From JBJXGF01 sp046153015 (GTDB taxonomy: Bacteria; Actinomycetota; Acidimicrobiia; Acidimicrobiales; CAIXPF01): DNA of 40,997 nt. Positions 25,931 through 32,772 of this stretch are shown here, in pieces (positions within the stretch are counted from its first letter, which is position 1; every line of letters begins with the position of its first letter). The position numbers and the translations under genes were made by a program. Under the pieces are notes generated by a model that was given only the letters and a program-made list of their open reading frames with translations, did no database searches and was not told the origin of the DNA. Where the stretch lies: positions 1 to 40,997 of the forward strand of contig JBJXGF010000371.1 in the NCBI GenBank assembly GCA_046153015.1, read 5' to 3'.

Positions 25931-25959
25931 AGATTACAGGTCCGTTACGACTGTAACAA
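25931..25959 (-). promoter_or_regulatory. Promoter for the CAP gene (leaderless geometry)
   Basis: On the minus strand TTGTTA (25959-25954), a 17-base spacer, TAATCT (25936-25931). Only 6 bases separate the -10 from the GTG start at 25924, which places the expected transcript start on or beside the start codon. No Shine-Dalgarno could fit. Confidence 0.65.
25934..25957. repeat. Nested inverted repeats in the divergent promoter region
   Basis: GTTAC-GACT-GTAAC (25944-25957) is nested with TTACAG (25934-25939) and CTGTAA (25951-25956). It lies between the -10 and -35 of the CAP-gene promoter and upstream of the decarboxylase gene. It could be an operator for either gene, or just chance in an AT-richer patch. 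Confidence 0.4.
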
Positions 25960-26014
25960 TCACGGCGGAAGCGGGGCGAGTAGCGTGACCGCGGTGAGCC
26001 CGCCCGGCGACCAC

Positions 26015-27403
26015 ATGACCCCGGACGAGTTCCGTCGCTCCGGCCGCGCGGTGGTCGACTGGCTGGCCGACTATTACGAACGCCTCGAGTCCCTCCCCGT
26101 GCTCGCCCCCGTCGCCCCGGGCGAGATTCGCGCCCGCCTCCCGGCCGAGGCGCCCGAGCGGGGAGAGCCGTTCGCCGCGATCCTCGACGACGTCGACGCC
26201 AAGCTGCTCGACGGGGTGACCCACTGGCAGCACCCGTCGTTCTTCGGCTACTTCCCGGCCAACGCGTCAGGCCCGTCGATCCTGGGCGAGCTCCTGTCCG
26301 CCGGCCTCGCCGTGCAGGGCATGCTGTGGTCGACGAGCCCGGCCTGCACCGAGCTCGAGACCCACGTGCTCGGCTGGCTGGCGAGGCTGTGCGCGCTGCC
26401 CGAGCGCCTCGTGGCCGAGCCCGCCGGCGCCGTGATCCAGGACTCGGCGTCGAGCGCGGCGCTGTGCGCGATCGTCGCCGCCCGGGAGCGGGCGCGGCGG
26501 GCCGGCGCCGACCCGGCGACGCTCACCGCGTACCTCGGCGCCCACACGCACTCCTCGGTCGAGAAGGGCCTGCGGGTGGCGGGCGTGGGCGGCGAGCAGC
26601 TCCGGTTGGTGGACAGCGGGGCAGGCGGCGGGCTCGACCCGGCGGCGCTGGCCGCGGCGCTCGCCCGAGACGCCGCCGAGGGGCGGCGCCCGTTCTTCGT
26701 GTGCGCCACGGCCGGGGCCACCGCCAGCCTGGTGTTCGACCCGGTGGCCGCGGTCGCCGCCGCGGCGACCCGCTACGGCGCGTGGGTGCACGTCGACGGG
26801 GCGCTGGCCGGCGCCGCCGCGGTGTGCTCCGAGCTGCGCTTCGTGAACGCCGGCCTCGACCGGGTCGACTCCTACTGCTTCAACCCGCACAAGTGGCTGC
26901 TCACCAACTTCGACTGCGATTGCTTCTACGTGGCCGACCGGGCCGAGCTCGTCTCGGCCCTGAGCATCCTGCCCGACTACCTGCGCAACGCCGCCACCGA
27001 ATCGGGTCAGGTGATCGACTACCGCGACTGGCAGGTGCCCCTCGGCCGGCGCTTCCGGGCCCTCAAGCTGTGGTTCGTGCTGCGCTGGTACGGCGCGGAG
27101 GGCCTGCGCCGGCACATCCGGCGCGGCGTGGCGCTGGCCGAGGAGCTGGCCGGCTGGGTCGCCGAGGACCCGGAGTGGGAGCTGGCCGCGCCGCCCCGCC
27201 TGTCGCTCGTGTGCCTGCGCAGCCGCGCCGGCGACGACGCCACCCAGGCCGCGCTCGACCGGGTGAACGCGTCGGGGGCGGCCTTCGTGACCCACGCCCG
27301 CGTCGACGGGCGGCTCGCTCTCCGCGTGGCCGTCGGCGCGCCGCTCACCGAGCGTCGTCACCTCGAGGCGCTCTGGGCCGCCGTGCGCACCGCCGCGGCG
27401 TGA
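26015..27403 (+). CDS. PLP-dependent aromatic-L-amino-acid-type decarboxylase
   Basis: 462-aa group II pyridoxal-dependent decarboxylase (DDC/TDC family). 'HWQHPSFFGYFPANASGPSI' starts the conserved part. 'HTHSSVEKGLRVAG' contains the cofactor-stacking histidine. 'VHVDGALAGAA' holds the aspartate that binds the PLP nitrogen. K293 in 'FNPHKWLLTNFDC' is the Schiff-base lysine. The substrate (aromatic amino acid or another) cannot be told from the sequence. The ATG at 26015 gives the family start; in-frame GTGs at 25985 and 25994 are alternatives, and a TAGCGT hexamer at 25981-25986 would suit a leaderless start at 25994. Confidence 0.9.
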   Translation: MTPDEFRRSGRAVVDWLADYYERLESLPVLAPVAPGEIRARLPAEAPERGEPFAAILDDVDAKLLDGVTHWQHPSFFGYFPANASGPSILGELLSAGLAVQGMLWSTSPACTELETHVLGWLARLCALPERLVAEPAGAVIQDSASSAALCAIVAARERARRAGADPATLTAYLGAHTHSSVEKGLRVAGVGGEQLRLVDSGAGGGLDPAALAAALARDAAEGRRPFFVCATAGATASLVFDPVAAVAAAATRYGAWVHVDGALAGAAAVCSELRFVNAGLDRVDSYCFNPHKWLLTNFDCDCFYVADRAELVSALSILPDYLRNAATESGQVIDYRDWQVPLGRRFRALKLWFVLRWYGAEGLRRHIRRGVALAEELAGWVAEDPEWELAAPPRLSLVCLRSRAGDDATQAALDRVNASGAAFVTHARVDGRLALRVAVGAPLTERRHLEALWAAVRTAAA

Positions 27404-27410
27404 CCGCAAG

Positions 27411-27416
27411 TACGAT
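27411..27416 (+). promoter_or_regulatory. Possible -10 element for guaB3
   Basis: TACGAT lies 41 bases before the TTG start of the guaB3-like gene, in the short gap after the decarboxylase. No clear -35 is seen, so the support is weak. Confidence 0.3.
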
Positions 27417-27457
27417 CGAGACCTGGGTCCCCCATCACCACGAGCGAGGTTCTCCCC

Positions 27458-28624
27458 TTGGCCGAGATCGAGATCGGGTTGGGCAAGTCCGGCCGGCGGG
27501 CCTACGGGTTCGACGACATCGCCATCGTGCCGAGCCGGCGCACCCGGGACCCCGAAGATGTCGACATCTCCTGGCAGATCGACGCGTTCACCTTCGAGCT
27601 CCCGCTGATGGCGTCGGCGATGGACGGTGTGGTCAGCCCGGCCACTGCGATCGAGCTCGGCCGCCTCGGCGGGGTCGGCGTGCTGAATCTCGAGGGGTTG
27701 TGGACCCGCTACGAGGATCCCGACCACGTCTACGAGGAGATCGCCAGCCTCGACGACGAGAAGGTCACCCTGCGCATGCAGGAGCTCTACAACGAGCCGA
27801 TCAAGCCCGAGCTGGTCAAGGCCCGGATCTCCGAGATCAAGGGCGCCGGCGTGGTGTCCTGCGCGGCGGTGACCCCGCAACGGGCCGACATGCTGCGTGA
27901 GGCGATCCTCGCCGCCGAGCTCGACCTGCTGGTGATCCAGGGCACGGTCGTCTCGGCCGAGCACGTGTCGAAGCAGGTCGAGCCGCTCAACCTGATGCGG
28001 TTCGTCCGCGAGCTCGACATCCCGGTGATCGTGGGCGGCTGCGCCTCCTACCAGGCGGCGCTGCACCTCATGCGCACCGGCGCGGCCGGCATCCTCGTGG
28101 GCGTCGGCCCGGGCCATGCGTGCACCACGCGCGCCGTGCTCGGCCTGGGCGTGCCCCAGGCCACCGCCATCGCCGACGCCCGCGCCGCCCGCATGCGCCA
28201 CCTCGACGAGACCGGCGTGTACTGCCACATCATCGCCGACGGCGGGATGGGCACCGGGGGCGACGTGGCCAAGGCGATCGTGTGCGGCGCCGACGCGGTG
28301 ATGGTCGGTTCGCCGCTGGCCGCCGCCCAGGAGGCCCCCGGCCGCGGCTGGCACTGGGGCATGGCCACCTTCCACCCGACCCTGCCGCGCGGCACCCGGG
28401 TCCGCACCGACATCCGAGGCTCGCTGCGCGAGATCCTCCTCGGCCCCGCCCACCAGAACGACGGCCGCATGAACCTCTTCGGCGCGTTGCGCACCTCGAT
28501 GGCCACGTGCGGCTACGAGACGGTCAAGGAGTTCCAGAAGGCCGAGGTGATGGTGGCGCCGGCGCTGCAGACCGAGGGCAAGGTGCTCCAGAAGGCCCAA
28601 TCGGTCGGCATGGGCCGCCGCTAG
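27458..28624 (+). CDS. guaB3: GuaB3-family IMP dehydrogenase-like protein
   Basis: 388 aa, a TIM-barrel protein of the IMPDH/GMP reductase superfamily without CBS domains. The length and the 'LGKSGRRAYGFDDIAIVPSR' (residues 8-27) start fit the GuaB3 subfamily of actinobacteria and cyanobacteria. The catalytic cysteine is C222 in 'GPGHACTTRAVLGLG', and 'IIADGGMGTGGDVAKAI' is the phosphate-binding loop. To my knowledge a cyanobacterial GuaB3 has been reported as a GMP reductase, so IMP dehydrogenase activity should not be assumed. TTG start with GCGAGG about 9 bases upstream. guaA follows after 55 bases. Confidence 0.9.
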   Translation: MAEIEIGLGKSGRRAYGFDDIAIVPSRRTRDPEDVDISWQIDAFTFELPLMASAMDGVVSPATAIELGRLGGVGVLNLEGLWTRYEDPDHVYEEIASLDDEKVTLRMQELYNEPIKPELVKARISEIKGAGVVSCAAVTPQRADMLREAILAAELDLLVIQGTVVSAEHVSKQVEPLNLMRFVRELDIPVIVGGCASYQAALHLMRTGAAGILVGVGPGHACTTRAVLGLGVPQATAIADARAARMRHLDETGVYCHIIADGGMGTGGDVAKAIVCGADAVMVGSPLAAAQEAPGRGWHWGMATFHPTLPRGTRVRTDIRGSLREILLGPAHQNDGRMNLFGALRTSMATCGYETVKEFQKAEVMVAPALQTEGKVLQKAQSVGMGRR

Positions 28625-28679
28625 CGGGGGCGGCCTCATCGCCCCCGCACCCACCCCGCTGCCCGGCGCCCACGAGACC

Positions 28680-30200
28680 GTGCTCGTGGTCGACTTCGGC
28701 GCGCAGTACGCGCAGCTGATCGCCCGCCGCGTGCGCGAGGCGCACGTGTACTCCGAGATCGTGCCCCACACGATCACCGCCGCCGAGGTGGCGGCGCGCG
28801 CCCCCGCCGGGCTCATCTTGTCGGGCGGGCCGAAGTCGGTGCACGTGGAGGGCTCGCCCAGCATCGATCCCGCGGTGTACGAGCTCGGCCTGCCCGTGCT
28901 CGGCATCTGCTACGGCGCGCAGCTGGTGGCGTCCCAGCTCGGCGGGACGGTGGCGAAGACCGGCCGCGGCGAGTACGGCCGCACCGCGCTGACCCGGCAC
29001 GGCGACGGCGGCGTGCTCGGCGCCGACCTGCCGCCCGAGCAGGACGTGTGGATGAGCCACTTCGACTCGATCGTGGCGGCGCCGCCGGGCTTCGACACCA
29101 CCGCGGCCACCGCCGAGGCCCCGGTGGCGGCGCTGGAGGACCCGCGGCGGCGGATCTTCGGCGTGCAGTTCCACCCCGAGGTGGCGCACACGCCCCACGG
29201 CCAGGACCTGCTCAAGCGCTTTCTCTACGACGTGTGCGGCTGCGCGCCGAGCTGGACGATGACCTCGATCATCGAGTCCTCCGTCGAGGTCATCCGCGCG
29301 CAGGTTGGCGCCGGCCGGGCCATCTGCGGGCTCTCGGGCGGGGTCGACTCCGCCGTGGCCGCCGCGCTCGTGCACAAGGCGATCGGCCACCAGCTCACCT
29401 GCGTGTTCGTCGACACCGGGCTGATGCGCGACGGCGAAGGCGACCAGGTGGTCGACACGTTCCGCCGCCACCACGGCATCGAGCTCGTCCACATGCGGGC
29501 GGCCGACCGGTTCTTCGAGCGCCTCGCCGGCGTGGTCGACCCCGAGGAGAAGCGCAAGATCATCGGCGAGCTGTTCATCCGGGTCTTCGAAGAGGCCCGC
29601 GGCGGCATCACCGACGCCCGCTTCCTCGTGCAGGGCACCCTCTACCCCGACGTGATCGAGTCGGGCACGAAGGACGCCGCCCGCATCAAGTCTCACCACA
29701 ACGTCGGCGGGCTGCCCGACGACATGGACTTCGAGCTGGTCGAGCCCCTGCGCTGGCTGTTCAAGGACGAGGTGCGCCGCGTGGGGGAGGAGCTCGGCCT
29801 GCCCGAGGAGATCGTCTGGCGCCAGCCGTTCCCCGGGCCCGGCCTCGGCGTGCGGATCATCGGCGAGGTCACCCCGGAGAAGGTGGCGATCCTCCAGCGT
29901 GCCGACGCGATCGTGCGCCACGAGATCAAACGCGCCGACCTCGAACGCGAGATCTGGCAGGCCTTCGCCGTGCTGCCCGACATCCGCTCGGTCGGCGTGA
30001 TGGGCGACGAGCGGACCTACGCCCACCCGATCATCATCCGGGCCGTCACCAGCGAGGACGCGATGACCGCCGACTGGGCCCGGCTCCCGTACGAGCTGCT
30101 CGAGCGCATGTCGGGCCGGATCATCAACGAGGTCGACGGGGTGAACCGGGTGGCCTACGACATCACCTCCAAGCCTCCCGGCACCATCGAATGGGAGTGA
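28680..30200 (+). CDS. guaA: GMP synthase (glutamine-hydrolysing)
   Basis: 506-aa enzyme converting XMP to GMP with ATP and glutamine. The class I glutaminase domain (about 1-185) has C77 in 'GICYGAQ' and H165/E167 in 'QFHPEV'. The ATP pyrophosphatase domain has the PP-loop SGGVDS (219-224). The dimerisation domain ends with 'NRVAYDITSKPPGTIEWE'. A GTG at 28680 is used. The frame is open back to the guaB3 stop, and the conserved 'TVLVVDFGAQY' begins one residue before this start, so the true start may be an upstream non-ATG codon (for example CTG 28659). Confidence 0.96.
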   Translation: MLVVDFGAQYAQLIARRVREAHVYSEIVPHTITAAEVAARAPAGLILSGGPKSVHVEGSPSIDPAVYELGLPVLGICYGAQLVASQLGGTVAKTGRGEYGRTALTRHGDGGVLGADLPPEQDVWMSHFDSIVAAPPGFDTTAATAEAPVAALEDPRRRIFGVQFHPEVAHTPHGQDLLKRFLYDVCGCAPSWTMTSIIESSVEVIRAQVGAGRAICGLSGGVDSAVAAALVHKAIGHQLTCVFVDTGLMRDGEGDQVVDTFRRHHGIELVHMRAADRFFERLAGVVDPEEKRKIIGELFIRVFEEARGGITDARFLVQGTLYPDVIESGTKDAARIKSHHNVGGLPDDMDFELVEPLRWLFKDEVRRVGEELGLPEEIVWRQPFPGPGLGVRIIGEVTPEKVAILQRADAIVRHEIKRADLEREIWQAFAVLPDIRSVGVMGDERTYAHPIIIRAVTSEDAMTADWARLPYELLERMSGRIINEVDGVNRVAYDITSKPPGTIEWE

Positions 30201-30227
30201 CCGGGGCGGGAGCGATCCCCGCCCGGT
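30200..30227 (+). terminator. Terminator-like hairpin at the guaA stop
   Basis: GGGCGGG (30204-30210), 7-base loop, CCCGCCC (30218-30224), with ACC/GGT extending the stem around a bulged G at 30203. No U-tract follows. It overlaps the guaA stop codon. Confidence 0.45.
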
Positions 30228-30455
30228 AGCTGCCCCGTTGGGCATACGGCGGATCATGCGCTGGGGGATCTGCTCGTATCGCGTTCGGCGAAAACTCCGT
30301 ACCGTGCGTTTGCAGTTCGGTTAAGTCGTGCGACCAATCTGTCAAGCCTGAGCCACTTGGCGCCGATACCTCACGTACGGCGGCAGGGTGGATCAGATCG
30401 GTGACTCCACTCTGGGGAACTCGGACTCGTCTCCGGAGGCGGGAGCGGAGAGACA
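30228..30455 (+). other. Non-coding region upstream of the protease gene
   Basis: 228 bases, visibly less GC-rich than the surroundings. A weak promoter candidate TTGCAG (30310-30315)/CAATCT (30335-30340) has a 19-base spacer. CCGTACCGTG near 30297 and CACGTACGG near 30372 are nearly complementary and could pair. I looked for c-di-AMP, cobalamin and TPP riboswitch signatures and saw none. The RBS of the protease gene (GGGAG/GGAGAG, 30441-30452) lies at the right end. Confidence 0.4.
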
Positions 30456-32705
30456 ATGAAGCGGATCGTTGCCGCAGCGGCGGCTGCAGCGCTGCTGTCC
30501 ACGGCGGCTGCGGCGCCATCGGGCGGTGCGGGTCGGGCCGGGGACGACACGCCGGCTGCGCTCGCCGCGCCACAGGTGGTCGGGGTGGCCCGGCCCGGCG
30601 CCGGGCCCGACGGCCAGGTTCGGCTCCTCGTCGAGCCGGCGGCCGGACGCGACGGCGAGGTGGCCGAGGGCCTCGCCCGGATGGGCATCACCCCGCGGCG
30701 GGTGGTGGCTGACGTGATCGAGCTCGACGTGGCCCCCGACCGGGTGGCCGAGGTGGCCCAGGCGCCCGGGGTGGCGGCCGTGCGCGAGCAGGCGACGATG
30801 CGGGAGACGGCCACCGTGTCCGAGGGCCGGGCCTCGATCAAGGCCGGCGATTGGAACGCTCAGGGCTTCACCGGCCGCGGCGTGCGCGTCGGGGTGATCG
30901 ACAGCGGCTTCGCCGAATGGGACCGCGCCGTGGCCGAGGGCGACGCGCCGCCCGTCGACGCCGCTCACCGCCTCAACCACTGCGACCGCGGGTTCGAGTT
31001 CACCGCCCACGGCACGGCGTCGGCCGAGCTGATCTACGACGTGGCCCCGCGGGTGGAGTTCACGCTCGCCTGCATCGACGACACGCTGGACCTGGCGCTC
31101 GCCGTGGACGAGCTGCTGGCGGCCGGCGTCGACATCATCAGCATGTCGCTCGGCTTCTACAACACCTCCCGCGGGGACGGCTCCGGCGGGCGGGGCACCC
31201 CCGACGACAGCGCCCGCAAGGCGCTCGCCGCCGGCGTCACGTGGGTCAACGCCGCCGGCAACGAAGCGCTGCACCATTGGGGCGGACCCTTCGCCGACGC
31301 CGACGGCGACGGGGTGCACGAGTGGACGCCCGGCGACGAGCAGATGGCGGTCACGATCGAGCCCGGGGGGCTGGTGGACGTGGCGCTGCGCTGGGACTCG
31401 TGGCCGGTCACCAGCCAGGATCTCGACGTGTGCGTGGCCTCGGCGACCCGCGACCTCGGCTGCCACGGCCTGCCCCAGACCGGGGCCAGCGCCCCAACCG
31501 AGTCGGTGCGCCTCACCAACCCCAGCGGCGCTCCGCTCGAGGTGTTCGTGTCGCTCGCGGCGAGGAGCCCGCTCCCGCCGGGCCTCGGGCTCGACGTGTT
31601 CTTCCTCGGCAACGCGGTGATCGAGCACTCGACCCCGGCGAACAGCCTCGCCGAGCCGGCCAGCGCGCCGGGCGTCGTCGCGGTGGGCGCCGCCTGCCAC
31701 GCCACCGGATCCCTCGAGCCGTTCAGCTCGCAGGGCCCCACGATCGACGGTCGGCCGGGCGTGTCCTTCGTCGGGCCCGAGTCGGTGAGCGGGCTCGTGT
31801 ACGGCCCCGCCTCGGGCTGCACCGGCGGCTACGCCGGCACCTCCGCCTCGGCGCCGTATGTGGCCGGCGCCCTGGCGCTGCTGGCGCAGTCGCACGACCG
31901 GGGCTCGCGCCACGAGTCGGTCGAGGAGTTGGCCCGCATCACGTTGGCCAACGGCGACCGCGGCGCCCCCGGTCTCGACCCGGTCTGGGGCTACGGCATG
32001 GTGACCCTCGGCAAGCCGCCGGTGGTGGGCGGCAGCGTGCTCACCCGCGACGGCCTCGAGATCGCCACGTCGGCCACGCCCGACCGGGCCGACCCGCTGT
32101 TCCTGCAGGGCCGCACGGTGGCGGGCGAGGTGTACGCGTTCCTCACCCCCGTCTTCGCCGCCGGCATCAGCCGGGTGACCTGGCGGGTCGACGGCCGGCT
32201 CGTCCAGGTGGAGAAGCGGGCCGGCTACGACCTGGGCGGCGGGATGCACGACCGGTCGTTCCCCTTCGACACCACCCGTTACGCCAACGGGCAACACACG
32301 GTCACCGCGCTGGTCGAGTTCGCCGACGCGCCGCCCCAGACCGTGACCGCCGCGTTCAAGATCAACAACACGGCGCCGGCGCCGCCCCGCCAGCTCGACG
32401 TGGTGCTCGACGGCGCGTCGCTGGACGGGCGCACGGTGGCCGGGCCGGTCGAGGTGTCCCTGGCCGTCGCCCTCGACGCGCCGGCGATCGAGCGGGTGGA
32501 GTTCTGGCTCGACGCCGAGCTCGCCGGCTACGACACGGAGGCGCCCTACCAGATGGGCCCGGTGGAGGGCGGCGCCACGCTGCCCTTCGACACGGGGAGG
32601 CTGAGCCCCGGCGAGCACATGGTGCAGGCGATCGTGTTCCACGCCGACGGGGCTCTGCGCACGGTCAACGCCACCTTCACCGTCGCCGAGCCGCACCAGA
32701 TGTAG
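30456..32705 (+). CDS. Secreted subtilisin-like serine protease (S8)
   Basis: 749-aa exported protease. The signal peptide is residues 1 to about 20 (Lys-Arg then an Ala/Leu core). A pro-region precedes the catalytic domain (about 140-500), with D149 in 'VGVIDSGF', H185 in 'AHGTAS', oxyanion N269 in 'NAAGNEA' and S463 in 'GTSASAPYVAG'. The histidine motif is AHGTASAE instead of the usual HGTHVAG. About 100 residues (290-388) resembling a beta-sandwich are inserted between N269 and S463. Two Ig-like domains (about 560-650 and 655-745) follow. No sortase or membrane anchor is seen, so it is probably released. Substrate unknown. Confidence 0.9.
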   Translation: MKRIVAAAAAAALLSTAAAAPSGGAGRAGDDTPAALAAPQVVGVARPGAGPDGQVRLLVEPAAGRDGEVAEGLARMGITPRRVVADVIELDVAPDRVAEVAQAPGVAAVREQATMRETATVSEGRASIKAGDWNAQGFTGRGVRVGVIDSGFAEWDRAVAEGDAPPVDAAHRLNHCDRGFEFTAHGTASAELIYDVAPRVEFTLACIDDTLDLALAVDELLAAGVDIISMSLGFYNTSRGDGSGGRGTPDDSARKALAAGVTWVNAAGNEALHHWGGPFADADGDGVHEWTPGDEQMAVTIEPGGLVDVALRWDSWPVTSQDLDVCVASATRDLGCHGLPQTGASAPTESVRLTNPSGAPLEVFVSLAARSPLPPGLGLDVFFLGNAVIEHSTPANSLAEPASAPGVVAVGAACHATGSLEPFSSQGPTIDGRPGVSFVGPESVSGLVYGPASGCTGGYAGTSASAPYVAGALALLAQSHDRGSRHESVEELARITLANGDRGAPGLDPVWGYGMVTLGKPPVVGGSVLTRDGLEIATSATPDRADPLFLQGRTVAGEVYAFLTPVFAAGISRVTWRVDGRLVQVEKRAGYDLGGGMHDRSFPFDTTRYANGQHTVTALVEFADAPPQTVTAAFKINNTAPAPPRQLDVVLDGASLDGRTVAGPVEVSLAVALDAPAIERVEFWLDAELAGYDTEAPYQMGPVEGGATLPFDTGRLSPGEHMVQAIVFHADGALRTVNATFTVAEPHQM

Positions 32706-32732
32706 ACCTCTAGACGACGTGGCTCGCGCGGC

Positions 32733-32758
32733 GGTCCCCGGCCCTCGGGTGGGGGACC
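32733..32758 (+). terminator. Possible terminator hairpin after the protease gene
   Basis: GGTCCCC (32733-32739) pairs with GGGGACC (32752-32758), and CCC/GGG inside the 12-base loop can pair as well. No U-tract. It ends two bases before a TAGGGT element upstream of pcrA. Confidence 0.4.
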
Positions 32759-32760
32759 GG

Positions 32761-32766
32761 TAGGGT
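32761..32766 (+). promoter_or_regulatory. Possible leaderless -10 element for pcrA
   Basis: TAGGGT is followed by 6 bases and the ATG of pcrA. This is the same spacing as in the CAP-gene promoter. No -35 is recognisable and no ribosome-binding site could fit between the element and the start. Confidence 0.35.
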
Positions 32767-32772
32767 GGCGAG

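Noticed and set aside
30228..30455. Known riboswitch upstream of the protease
   Set aside because: I looked for c-di-AMP (ydaO), cobalamin and TPP signatures by eye and saw no convincing core motifs.
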